A DNA stretch of 64,000 nt from the NCBI RefSeq assembly GCF_024029335.1, contig NZ_CP097116.1, forward strand, positions 310,001-374,000. Direction: 5' to 3'. The notes beneath the pieces were generated by a model. The model was not told the origin of the DNA, did not search any database, and was given only the letters and a program-made list of their open reading frames with translations. The translations under genes were made by a program, and so were the position numbers. Shown in pieces: positions 19,130 to 27,567 of this stretch (positions within the stretch are counted from its first letter, which is position 1; each line of letters opens with the position of its first letter). This DNA is from Fructilactobacillus myrtifloralis (lineage in GTDB: Bacteria > Bacillota > Bacilli > Lactobacillales > Lactobacillaceae).

Positions 19130-21352
19130 TTAGTTTAAAACCCGTTCGGCGGTTGCCACTCCGGGAACCATTTTAACGGTTTCCATTACCTGCTCAACCT
19201 GAGCAACATTGTGGACGTCCACAACCGCATCAATGGTCACGCCCGTATCATCGTGAACGCGCCCGTTAATCGACGTTAACTGAGCCGGACTGTTATTAAA
19301 CCGTTTAATGACATCATTTAACACCCCGTTGCGGTTATCAGCTTCAAAACGTAACTTAGCCGGGTAATTAACCTGATTATTTTCAACTTCCCGCCAGTGG
19401 GCCGCAATAATCCGGCCAGGCTCGGCGTTACTAAAGTTATTACAGTTAACCCGGTGAATCGAAATACCCCGTCCCTTGGTGATGTAACCAATAATTTCAT
19501 CGCCGGGGAGGGGCAAACAACAGTGACTCAACCGCACCAACACGTTATCAATCCCATCGACCGCCACGTTATCGGCTGGCCGATTTCCCCGGGGTTGGGA
19601 CGTGCTTTTTTTCGTTGACAACGTCTGAGAGTGTTCCAGGAGATCTTGTTCCGCCTGGAGTTCCCGTTCCTTTTGTCGTTCATCCCGAATCTCACTGGTA
19701 AAGCGGTTAGCCACTCCCACCGCGTGGATATCTCCAAAGCCAAGGGCGGCTAACAGGTCATCCTCCGTCCGGTAATGGAGTTCGTTGAGCACCCGTTCCC
19801 GGTTTTCGGTTGTTAGTAATTCGTTCGGCGCGTACCCCGTTTCCTCCAACTGATTGTGGAGAAGTTCGGTCCCGGCTTTAATGTTATCCGCCCGGTTTTG
19901 CTTTTTGAAAAACTGATTAATCTTGTGCTTGGCACTACTAGTGTGTACCAAATCTAACCAGTTCTTTCCGGGGCCCGTTGAGTTCGCAGCGGTGATGATT
20001 TCCACGATGTCCCCGTTTTGAATCTGATAATCAAGCGACACCATTTTGCCGTTTACGCGGGCCCCCGTGGCACGATGACCCACTTGCGTGTGAATGGCAT
20101 AGGCCATGTCGAGCGGACCTGCTCCCTGGGGAAGCTCTAACACATCACCGTTCGGCGTAAAGGCATATACGTGATCACTAAACAGTTCCCCCTGGACACT
20201 GTCCATAAAGTCAGCCGCATTATCGGTTTCTTCTTGAATTTCAATAATCTTTTTAAACCAGTTTAACTGCACGTTATTGTCATCATTGGCAACGGCGTCC
20301 GTTTGGCCTTGTTTATAAGCCCAGTGGGCTGCAACCCCATACTCTGCAATGCGGTGCATCTCTTTGGTCCGGATTTGAATCTCCAGCGGTTTGCCTTCCG
20401 GTCCAATCACAGTTGTATGCAACGACTGGTAGAGGTTCGGTTTGGGCATGGCAATGTAATCCTTAAACCGGCCCGGCATGGGTGGCCACTTCGCGTGCAC
20501 CGCCCCTAAAATGGCATAGCAATCCTTAACCGTGTCCACGATAATTCGAATGGCTGACAGATCGTAAATTTCTTCAAACTTTTTGTGCTTGTCGACCATC
20601 TTTTTGTAAATGGAATAGAGGTGCTTCGGCCGCCCGTAAATTTCCGCTGGAATGTGATAGTCCGCAATGGCCCGGCGCACTTCGCGAATGGCATCCTGAA
20701 TGTAAGATTCCCGCTCGTTTCGTTTCGACTTCATCGAATGCGCAATTTGGTAGTAGGCCTCGGGATTCAGATAGCGTAACGCCATATCCTGCAGTTCCCA
20801 CTTTACGGTTCCCATCCCCAGGCGATCTGCGATGGGCGCATAAACATCAAGGGTTTCTTTGGCAAACCGCACTTGAAAGTCGGCGGGCAGGTCGCCCAGC
20901 GTATCCATGTTATCCATTCGGTCTGCAAGTTTCACAATCATCACGCGGATATCCTTGCACATCACGAGCAGTAACTTCCGATAGTTTTCCGCCAGTGCTT
21001 CCCGACTCGAGTTGTATTTAATCTTACTGATTTTAGTAACCCCGTCGACAATCAGGGCCACGTCAGCACCAAACTGCTCACGAACGTCAGTCAATTGCAT
21101 GTCACTATCCTCAACCACATCGTGCAAAAAACCGGCGGTAATGGCCACAGCATCCATATTGAGGTCCGCTAAAATCCCAGCCACGTTCGTCGAGTGATCA
21201 ATGTAACTTTCTCCAGAAGCCCGTTGCTTTGATCCATGCGCGTGCCGAGCAACTTGGTACGCCCGCTTAACCATTGCGACCTCGTCAGGGTTCATTTCAC
21301 TTTGAATCTTAGTAAATACCTCAGCTGGTTGCCATTGTTTGAGGCTTGCCAT
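19130..21352 (-). CDS. rel: Bifunctional (p)ppGpp synthetase/hydrolase
   Basis: Controls the stringent response by making and degrading (p)ppGpp. About 740 residues. The HD hydrolase domain is intact (YIDHSTNVAGIL and FLHDVVEDSD with the His-Asp pair), followed by the synthetase domain (RIIVDTVKDCYAILG, FKDYIAMPKPNLYQSLHT), a TGS domain (YAFTPNGDVLELPQGAGPLD), a CC/zinc-finger-like segment (RLSHCCLPLPGDEIIGY) and a C-terminal ACT domain. Intact HD residues predict hydrolase as well as synthetase activity. The reading frame opens earlier at 21367, but GGAGG lies 8 bases before the ATG at 21352. Confidence 0.97.
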   Translation of the reverse strand: MASLKQWQPAEVFTKIQSEMNPDEVAMVKRAYQVARHAHGSKQRASGESYIDHSTNVAGILADLNMDAVAITAGFLHDVVEDSDMQLTDVREQFGADVALIVDGVTKISKIKYNSSREALAENYRKLLLVMCKDIRVMIVKLADRMDNMDTLGDLPADFQVRFAKETLDVYAPIADRLGMGTVKWELQDMALRYLNPEAYYQIAHSMKSKRNERESYIQDAIREVRRAIADYHIPAEIYGRPKHLYSIYKKMVDKHKKFEEIYDLSAIRIIVDTVKDCYAILGAVHAKWPPMPGRFKDYIAMPKPNLYQSLHTTVIGPEGKPLEIQIRTKEMHRIAEYGVAAHWAYKQGQTDAVANDDNNVQLNWFKKIIEIQEETDNAADFMDSVQGELFSDHVYAFTPNGDVLELPQGAGPLDMAYAIHTQVGHRATGARVNGKMVSLDYQIQNGDIVEIITAANSTGPGKNWLDLVHTSSAKHKINQFFKKQNRADNIKAGTELLHNQLEETGYAPNELLTTENRERVLNELHYRTEDDLLAALGFGDIHAVGVANRFTSEIRDERQKERELQAEQDLLEHSQTLSTKKSTSQPRGNRPADNVAVDGIDNVLVRLSHCCLPLPGDEIIGYITKGRGISIHRVNCNNFSNAEPGRIIAAHWREVENNQVNYPAKLRFEADNRNGVLNDVIKRFNNSPAQLTSINGRVHDDTGVTIDAVVDVHNVAQVEQVMETVKMVPGVATAERVLN

Positions 21353-21414
21353 CGTTGTCACCTCCATTTAATCATCAGATTATTCGTGATTTAAGTTATT
21401 TTAATCATATTTTA

Positions 21415-22155
21415 TCATTTAAGTTCGGAAAGTACAGAAATGGCACTCAAAAAGTACAACGGTGCCGATTCCGTGCGTAGAATCCGGGGGCCTAAGCCGA
21501 CTACCTGAAACCCGGTGGCTTGTAAGTCCCTAACTTCTTCAGGACGAAGGCCCCCCTCCGGGCCAAAGAGAGCTACCAACCGGTCGCCAGGGTGAAGCTG
21601 GGTGCCTAGTTGCACTAGCCGACTGGTCTCCCCCTGTTTGGCTGATTCTTCATAAGCTACCACCCGCTGGTCTGCGTCCGCTGCCATCGTCTGTAACGCC
21701 GTTAGGTTTTCGCAGTACCGAACTTCCGGAATCACGTTGCGATGGGACTGTTCGGCTGCGCTGCGCGCAATTTTTTGTAAACGGGCAATCTTTTTCGTGG
21801 CCTTTTGGGCCCACTTTGCGACCGACCAGTCAGTTGGCACAAAGATAATGGTTTGCGCTCCGAGTTCCGTGGCCTTCTGCACAATTAACTCGGCTTTCCC
21901 ACTTTTCGGTAAACCACAGGCAATGGTGACCGCCACCGGCAGTTCGACATTCTGCGTGGTTGCAGCCACAATTTTAATGATGCCTTGCTGTGCATCAATC
22001 AGTTCGCCCACAAAGACCCGCTGCTGATCGTCCACAAACTCGGCTTGCGTTCCTACGGTAGCGCGTAAGACCCGCAACCAGTGTTGCTTAATTTCCGCTG
22101 ATAATGGGACCTTTTCGCCCACCGCTAAGGGCCGTTCACTAAAATAATGTTGCAC
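21415..22155 (-). CDS. rsmE: 16S rRNA (uracil1498-N3)-methyltransferase
   Basis: SPOUT-class methyltransferase that modifies U1498 of 16S rRNA. The 246 residues include the N-terminal PUA-like part and the C-terminal knot with LFGPEGGLRPEEV and LGPRILRTESAP, the SAM-binding signatures of RsmE. Start is GTG after GGAAAGGA. It follows prmA with a single base between the prmA stop and the start codon, the usual prmA-rsmE pair. Confidence 0.96.
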   Translation of the reverse strand: MQHYFSERPLAVGEKVPLSAEIKQHWLRVLRATVGTQAEFVDDQQRVFVGELIDAQQGIIKIVAATTQNVELPVAVTIACGLPKSGKAELIVQKATELGAQTIIFVPTDWSVAKWAQKATKKIARLQKIARSAAEQSHRNVIPEVRYCENLTALQTMAADADQRVVAYEESAKQGETSRLVQLGTQLHPGDRLVALFGPEGGLRPEEVRDLQATGFQVVGLGPRILRTESAPLYFLSAISVLSELK

Positions 22156-22156
22156 G

Positions 22157-23035
22157 TTATTGTCCTTTCCGTTCCACTACCAAGGCCCGCCAGTTCTCGT
22201 GTGCCAGCGTTAACCGAACGTCTAAATTTAAGGAGTCCAGTTGAGCTAGAATTCCTGCCAATTGATCCGCATAAATTCCCGATAAAATTAGCTGTCCCGT
22301 TTCCGCTAAATGGCTCGGCACCTGTGGGAGCAAGGCATGTAGCACTTCAGCTAACATGTTCGCAACAATGACATCCGCCGTTCCCAAAATGCCATCAAGG
22401 AGACTATTAGTAGCTACCTCAATGTCTTGCATCCCAGGGTTGGCAGCCACATTCTGTTGGGCAGAAGCGACCGCCACCGGATCATTATCAAAGGCGCGAA
22501 TGGCGCCGGCGCCTAATAAGCGAGCGCCAATGCTGAGCACTCCTGATCCAGTTCCCACGTCAAAGAGCGTTTCCCCACCACGCAGGCTCATTTCTAAGGC
22601 TTGGAGTGCTAGTTTAGTCGTCGGATGCGTTCCCGTCCCAAAGGCCATCCCGGGATCCAACCGAATCAGCTGCTGATCACGTTGGTTTTGCTGATAATCC
22701 TCCCAGTTGGGGACTACCGTTAGATAGCGGGTAATCCGTTCGGCATGATAATACTGCTCCCACTCGGTTGTCCAGCGATCATCGACTGGTTGCGTGGTGA
22801 CCGTTGCGGCTCCCGCATCAAGGCCATAATCGGCAAACTGTGCTAAGGCGTGCTGAATGTGGCCAAGCAGCGGTTGGACGTCGGCCTCTGCATCGACATA
22901 CGTCTCCACGACCACTTGGTCCCCCGGTAATTGATCCTCAATTTGAATCCCCTGAGCACCTAACTCAACTAGCAAATTACTAACCGCTGCGACGGCTTCA
23001 TTCGTGGTTGTTACTTGAACCTTGGTTAAACTCAT
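22157..23035 (-). CDS. prmA: Ribosomal protein L11 methyltransferase
   Basis: SAM-dependent methylation of ribosomal protein L11. About 292 residues starting MSLTKVQVTTTNE. Motif I is LFDVGTGSGVLSIGARLLGA near residue 165 and the catalytic-loop NxxA pattern is VIVANMLAEVL. The open frame extends 12 codons upstream to 23071, but that extension passes through a terminator hairpin (23056-23083); AAGGGAAG just before the ATG at 23035 supports the shorter start. It forms a pair with rsmE. Confidence 0.95.
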   Translation of the reverse strand: MSLTKVQVTTTNEAVAAVSNLLVELGAQGIQIEDQLPGDQVVVETYVDAEADVQPLLGHIQHALAQFADYGLDAGAATVTTQPVDDRWTTEWEQYYHAERITRYLTVVPNWEDYQQNQRDQQLIRLDPGMAFGTGTHPTTKLALQALEMSLRGGETLFDVGTGSGVLSIGARLLGAGAIRAFDNDPVAVASAQQNVAANPGMQDIEVATNSLLDGILGTADVIVANMLAEVLHALLPQVPSHLAETGQLILSGIYADQLAGILAQLDSLNLDVRLTLAHENWRALVVERKGQ

Positions 23036-23055
23036 GTGTGCTTCCCTTCTGACAA

Positions 23056-23083
23056 AAAGAAGCATCCTCAACAGGATGCTTCA
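23056..23083 (-). terminator. Terminator between the small upstream gene and prmA
   Basis: Minus-strand GAAGCATCCT-gttg-AGGATGCTTC followed by TTTTTG. It directly follows the small gene ending at 23088 and rules out the long prmA start. Confidence 0.85.
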
Positions 23084-23087
23084 CTTG

Positions 23088-23396
23088 TTAATGTTCTTCA
23101 TTCGCTTTTTGGAGCTTCGCTTCGTGATACGGAAGATGTGACTTCAAATACTTCAACAGGCTCCGCTCGGTTTTAAAAATCCGCGGATGTTTCTGCTTGT
23201 GTAAGCGCAAGTCAATTTCCTTAATTTTTTGGCGTCCTGTCCATCCGTGTCCATAACGTAAAATAATCCGGTTATTCAATTCATCTTTCCCAAACCGGAA
23301 AATGTACACACTCTCTGGAGTCATTAATGGGCGGATGTAACCCTTTTTGTAATGATAACCATTGTCACGCAAAAACTTTTTCGTCATTGCTAACAC
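23088..23396 (-). CDS. Conserved-looking small basic protein, function unknown
   Basis: About 102 residues and strongly basic; I do not recognise a named family. Visible segments are TKKFLRDNGYHYKKGYIRP at the N-terminus, SVYIFRFGKDELNNRIILRYG in the middle, and KERSLLKYLKSHLPYHEAK-type helices near the end. The composition suggests a nucleic-acid- or ribosome-associated protein, but that is inference. The start used is GTG at 23396, 8 bases after GGAGG; the ATG at 23409-23411 lies inside that site. A terminator follows directly. It has its own unit between the VOC gene and prmA. Confidence 0.72.
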   Translation of the reverse strand: MLAMTKKFLRDNGYHYKKGYIRPLMTPESVYIFRFGKDELNNRIILRYGHGWTGRQKIKEIDLRLHKQKHPRIFKTERSLLKYLKSHLPYHEAKLQKANEEH

Positions 23397-23522
23397 GTTA
23401 TCCACCTCCATTTTCCAAAATTCGTCTAAACCTATTATCCATGGTACTGGAGCAATCTGAAAATGGCAAGGAGATTTATTTAATTTATCTAATAATCATT
23501 AAAAACAATTCACTCAATTCAG

Positions 23523-23555
23523 AAAAAAGCAGGCGTAGTGACTACGCCTGCTTTC
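23523..23555 (-). terminator. Terminator after VOC gene
   Basis: Hairpin AAGCAGGCGTAGT / ACTACGCCTGCTT followed by TTTTC on the minus strand, right behind the VOC gene's stop. Confidence 0.85.
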
Positions 23556-23565
23556 CGGAATTCCC

Positions 23566-23955
23566 TTATTTTACAATTTCACAGAACTCAATTTTTTCAT
23601 GGTTCGGACCATAGATGTTAAAGAACTTAATTCCCTTGTCCCAGAAAGGCCGAGTTTGAATTTCCGTGTCAATTAAGTTTAAATCCATTTGCTTTGCTTC
23701 TTGTAAAGCAGCAGCGGCATCCGTAGTGTTTAATGAGATGTGGTTAATGGCTCCATCAACCTTCGCGGTTTCGTCACCTTCCCACGTTTCAATCAATAAG
23801 TTACCGTACTTCATAAATGCACACCGATTACCTTGGTATAAAAATTCACCGGCCTTTTCAAAGCCTAATTTTTCGTAAAAAGCAACCGTTTCGTCTAAGT
23901 CTGTAGCTGGAATTCCAACGTGTTGAATTCCGGTAAAGTAGTTATCTAATGCCAT
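23566..23955 (-). CDS. VOC (glyoxalase/bleomycin-resistance fold) family protein
   Basis: 129-residue single-domain metalloenzyme fold. Opens with FTGIQHVGIPATDLDETVAFYEKLGFE, the typical beta-alpha-beta start with a metal-ligand histidine (H12 region), and repeats the pattern with GAINHISLNTTD around residue 73 and an acidic YGPNHEKIEF ending with the glutamate ligand. That pattern resembles glyoxalase I-like lactoylglutathione lyases, but the substrate cannot be set from sequence. It has AAAGGAG before the ATG and a private terminator, so it is a single-gene unit. Confidence 0.85.
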   Translation of the reverse strand: MALDNYFTGIQHVGIPATDLDETVAFYEKLGFEKAGEFLYQGNRCAFMKYGNLLIETWEGDETAKVDGAINHISLNTTDAAAALQEAKQMDLNLIDTEIQTRPFWDKGIKFFNIYGPNHEKIEFCEIVK

Positions 23956-24036
23956 TTTAATCTCTCCTTTAGGTTTAGTTCATGTCAACTATGTGAAACT
24001 GTGAACACCATTATTATAAGCTACTTTTTTTCAAGA

Positions 24037-24056
24037 ATAAAGGGGCACCCCCTACT
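24037..24056 (-). terminator. Weak terminator after the SOS cassette
   Basis: Minus-strand AGGGG-GTG-CCCCT followed by TTATTC overlaps the end of the YolD-like gene. Short stem and mixed T-tract make this tentative. Confidence 0.45.
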
Positions 24057-24414
24057 TTTTTACGTCACACGTTAGTACGTTATCGAGGAGGAGGGCCTGC
24101 TGACCAATCCGAATCCAACCGGCCTGCCAGCCGGTGATTTTCCCCTGGATTTGCTGATAATGAACTTCAAAGCCGTTGGATTGTTGCCAGGTAATCGTGA
24201 CCACTTGGTTATGCCGATAGGCACTCCGAAGCATCTGCACTACTTGCGCTGGTTCAAAAGGGGTCAGTTGAGCCCAGCTTTGCTGTTGCGCCGCCGTGCG
24301 GTGTTGTTGGTGTAATAATTGGGTATGATCAGATAAAAAATAACCCTGCCATTTCTGAATCCCCCGGTCATGATAATCATGGGCAAAAAACTGTTCTGCT
24401 AGCCGTTCATCCAT
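24052..24414 (-). CDS. YolD-like family protein
   Basis: About 120 residues. The N-terminal stretch DRGIQKWQGYFLSDHTQLL matches the YolD-like signature (a conserved DRG-x2-KW-x-G followed by SxH). YolD-like proteins sit beside UvrX/UmuC-type Y-family polymerases and are thought to be UmuD-like accessory factors, although this is not proven. It is the last gene of a three-gene cassette. The first ATG at 24420 is only 2 bases after AGGAGG; the ATG at 24414 is spaced 8 bases and is preferred. Confidence 0.82.
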   Translation of the reverse strand: MDERLAEQFFAHDYHDRGIQKWQGYFLSDHTQLLHQQHRTAAQQQSWAQLTPFEPAQVVQMLRSAYRHNQVVTITWQQSNGFEVHYQQIQGKITGWQAGWIRIGQQALLLDNVLTCDVKK

Positions 24415-24419
24415 TTCCA

Positions 24420-24746
24420 TTACCTCCTGGACCGGCTAATTAACTGGCCCGTCGTTGGCCACCGCAACTGGTTAAAGTTGCGATAGACAACCGTAAATTG
24501 ATACCGCCGGTGGACTAAGTATTGAACTGCTTCTAGGGTTTGTAAATCAAGGGTTGGTACCACCCCAATTGGGTACGAGCGCTGATTTTGATGTGGATGT
24601 TGGACGTTTAAAAACCAATTAAAGCGCTGGCCATAGGAATCTCTAACGATCACCAGTAAATACCGCATCCCGTGTTGCGGATGGAATTCCCGTCCGATTT
24701 GCTGAATGAGTTGGTTAGCCTGATGCTGGATCAATGGGTTATTCAT
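24420..24746 (-). CDS. Small protein of the SOS cassette, function unknown
   Basis: About 108 residues; no family recognised. It is rich in Gln, His and Arg: the N-terminus has NNPLIQHQANQLIQQ, the middle has MRYLLVIVRDSYGQRFNWFL, and the end is basic (QLISRSRR). It overlaps the polymerase 3' end by 8 bases, and its stop overlaps the first ATG of the YolD-like frame (TAATG), so translation of the three is coupled. The start ATG follows GGAGG by 8 bases; the longer frame (to 24773) lacks a site. Role probably tied to translesion polymerase control, inferred only from its place. Confidence 0.7.
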   Translation of the reverse strand: MNNPLIQHQANQLIQQIGREFHPQHGMRYLLVIVRDSYGQRFNWFLNVQHPHQNQRSYPIGVVPTLDLQTLEAVQYLVHRRYQFTVVYRNFNQLRWPTTGQLISRSRR

Positions 24747-26037
24747 AACTATTTCCTCCACTGTGACCTCCAACTAGTCCAGCACGCTGCAGCGCAGTCC
24801 CACCTGGACACAGGCTGTGCGGGTGAAAGATGGCGTTGACCCCAAAGCGTTGCCGGATTTGATCGGTTACTTGCGTTACTTGTTGTCGTTTCACCCGTTG
24901 CTGATTATTGGCTAATAGCTCTAACTGCATTCCGGTTGCCTTGGTTAAATCACCATACGCCAGGTTAATCCGGCGAATCCCCTCCCCCTGCCAGAGTTCA
25001 TGAAACAGGGCTAACACGGTCGCCGTCAAGTCCATCGTTTGGTCGGTAGCAGCAATCCGCCGAGTTTTAGCTAACCGGCCCCGCGCCCCCGCCGTCCGGC
25101 TTGCAGTGGCTAACCCCAGGCTAAGGGAGACCGAGCCTGCTTGCAGTTGGTGAGCGCGAATTCGGGCAGCGACTTGCTCCGCCAGTTCCTTTAAAACTAC
25201 TTCTAACTCAGCGGCCTGCCAGTAATCACGGGGAAGCACCTGTCCGTTACTATAACTCCGGTGTCGGGGCCGATATTGTTCGTGAAGATCACTACGATCA
25301 ATGCCCCAGGCGGTCGCAAATAACTGGGCGCCGATGATACCAAGTTCTTGTTGTAATGCATACGGATTCGCCGCAGCTAAATCCGCCATCGAATTAATAC
25401 CCAAGCGGTGTAGTCGCTGTGCCTGCCGGGTTCCAATTCCCCACACCGCGGTTAAATCCCGAATGGTCCAAATCTTCGTCGGCACATCCTGATAATGAAT
25501 CTCGCCAATTAAATCAGCATCATGTTTCGCATATAAATCAAGCGCTAACTTGGCCTGGACCGGATTATCACCAATCCCAACCGTAACGTACAGTCCTAAG
25601 CGTCGGTGTACTTCCCGTTGAATCCGTTCGGCAACCTCACGCACCGTTTTTCCAGCTAGCCGCCACGAATGCGTAACGTCTAACAGCGATTCATCAATCG
25701 AATACGGCAAGATGTCTGCTTCAGCGGCAAACTCACTAAAAATCCGGTTGATTTTTAAATTTTGCTGCAGATAAAAGTTCATTCGGGGTGGCACTAACAC
25801 TAAGCGTTCGTCATGGGGGAGTTCGTACTGGCGGTTCACGTTATGCAACCCAAATAACTGCTTCGCCCGTGGCGAGGCCGCTAGAATTAAACCCCCGTTC
25901 GTACTAGCGGTTTCTGACATAACGCAGAGAACCGCGGTTAACGGGTTTAACCCCCGGGCCACACATTCACAACTAGCGTAAAAAGATTTGTTATCGATGA
26001 AGAGATAAACCCCGTGGGGTTCTGTTTGATAATCCAC
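24739..26037 (-). CDS. Y-family DNA polymerase (UmuC/UvrX-like translesion polymerase)
   Basis: Error-prone translesion polymerase of the Y family. About 432 residues. Catalytic carboxylates are visible: FIDNKSFYASCE near the N-terminus and SIDESLLDVT (the SIDE motif) around residue 110. A helix-hairpin-helix-like thumb (LTAVWGIGTRQAQRLHRLGI) and a little-finger region follow. The longest frame begins with GTG at 26058, but that lies inside the LexA operator and ahead of the ribosome site; GGGAGG (26052-26047) spaced 9 bases before GTG 26037 sets the start. SOS control is expected from the operator. It leads a three-gene cassette with an unknown small gene and a YolD-like gene. Confidence 0.93.
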   Translation of the reverse strand: MDYQTEPHGVYLFIDNKSFYASCECVARGLNPLTAVLCVMSETASTNGGLILAASPRAKQLFGLHNVNRQYELPHDERLVLVPPRMNFYLQQNLKINRIFSEFAAEADILPYSIDESLLDVTHSWRLAGKTVREVAERIQREVHRRLGLYVTVGIGDNPVQAKLALDLYAKHDADLIGEIHYQDVPTKIWTIRDLTAVWGIGTRQAQRLHRLGINSMADLAAANPYALQQELGIIGAQLFATAWGIDRSDLHEQYRPRHRSYSNGQVLPRDYWQAAELEVVLKELAEQVAARIRAHQLQAGSVSLSLGLATASRTAGARGRLAKTRRIAATDQTMDLTATVLALFHELWQGEGIRRINLAYGDLTKATGMQLELLANNQQRVKRQQVTQVTDQIRQRFGVNAIFHPHSLCPGGTALQRAGLVGGHSGGNSYE

Positions 26038-26051
26038 GTTCGCACACCTCC

Positions 26052-26065
26052 CGAACACTTGTTCG
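26052..26065. promoter_or_regulatory. LexA operator (SOS box) of the polymerase cassette
   Basis: CGAACACTTGTTCG is a perfect inverted repeat of the Gram-positive LexA site CGAAC-N4-GTTCG. It abuts the ribosome binding site and sits at the expected transcription start of the umuC-like gene, so bound LexA would block transcription directly. Confidence 0.85.
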
Positions 26066-26071
26066 GTTATT

Positions 26072-26100
26072 ATTGTACTGCGTCTAATTTTGTTTGTAAA
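26072..26100 (-). promoter_or_regulatory. Promoter of the SOS polymerase cassette
   Basis: Minus-strand TTTACA (26100-26095) and TACAAT (26077-26072) separated by 17 bases. The predicted start site near 26065 falls at the edge of the LexA operator. Confidence 0.7.
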
Positions 26101-26123
26101 CGCATTTTTGCCCTGACCAACTC

Positions 26124-26132
26124 TGATATAAT
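26124..26132 (+). promoter_or_regulatory. Extended -10 promoter for the DUF805 gene
   Basis: TGATATAAT combines a TGn extension with a consensus TATAAT (26127-26132); no good -35 was seen. Transcription would start near 26139. Confidence 0.5.
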
Positions 26133-26222
26133 GAAAGGAGGTTAGTTATGCAAGTGCCTGTGTGGACATTGCGTAATTACGAAGACCTACTAACTACAAA
26201 CCCATTTTGCAGGAGGATGATC

Positions 26223-26570
26223 ATGTTTAAAGCTTATCGTAATTTTTGGCACAACATCTTTAATTTTTCTGGAACGGCAACGTTAGTTGAGTTCTGGATT
26301 CCCCTAATTTTTAACTACCTATTCGCGTTAATCGCGGCCTGGCTAATTGCCAACCTGGCAGGCACACTTTCTGGTCAAGTAGTTTCGGATGTTTATCTAA
26401 TTCTGTTTGCCCTAGCCTGGGTGGGTCAGATTTCCGTTACCATGCGCCGGCTCCACGATTCCAATCACTCTGGTTGGTGGTTTTGGATTCAGTTCATTCC
26501 GGTCATCGGAACTTTATGGCTCCTCATCTTATTAATTTTACCGGGAACCCGCCGGAGTCGGTGGCGCTAA
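26223..26570 (+). CDS. DUF805 family membrane protein
   Basis: Small inner-membrane protein of unknown function. About 115 residues from ATG 26223, with the DUF805 opening AYRNFWHNIFNFSGTATLVEFW and further hydrophobic helices (LIFNYLFALIAAWLIANLAG, VYLILFALAWVG and IPVIGTLWLLILLILPG). The family marker TMRRLHDSNHSGWW lies near residue 80. A frame-extending ATG at 26148 also has an AAAGGAGG site, but the promoter -10 sits so close that this site would barely be in the mRNA; AGGAGG at 26211 precedes ATG 26223. The frame therefore has two start options, the shorter preferred. Confidence 0.85.
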   Translation: MFKAYRNFWHNIFNFSGTATLVEFWIPLIFNYLFALIAAWLIANLAGTLSGQVVSDVYLILFALAWVGQISVTMRRLHDSNHSGWWFWIQFIPVIGTLWLLILLILPGTRRSRWR

Positions 26571-26582
26571 CCATGCCGAATT

Positions 26583-26619
26583 AAAAAAAGCTGATCCAAA
26601 AATGGATCAGCTTTTTTTA
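26583..26619. terminator. Bidirectional terminator
   Basis: AAAAAAAGCTGATCC-aaaaat-GGATCAGCTTTTTTT is symmetrical and lies between the convergent DUF805 and dehydrogenase genes, serving both strands. Confidence 0.88.
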
Positions 26620-26626
26620 ATTGTCG

Positions 26627-27400
<774 letters not shown>

Positions 27401-27524
27401 CTACTCCACTTTCTAACCTAAAAAATTTAATTAACAAATCCTCCTTAATTATACTCCCAATTGTTCATCACTGCACAATCAAAATGATCTCCGTGTTTTC
27501 ACTGCTCGCTCAGCCGAACCTAAG

Positions 27525-27565
27525 CAAAAAAAGCGCTTCGTAGCTTTCACTACTAAGCGCTTTTT
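27525..27565 (-). terminator. Terminator after the surface-repeat gene
   Basis: AAAAAGCGCTT-aGTAG / CTACgAAGCGCTTTTT directly behind the stop of the repeat protein; good stem with a T-run on the minus strand. Confidence 0.85.
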
Positions 27566-27567
27566 GG

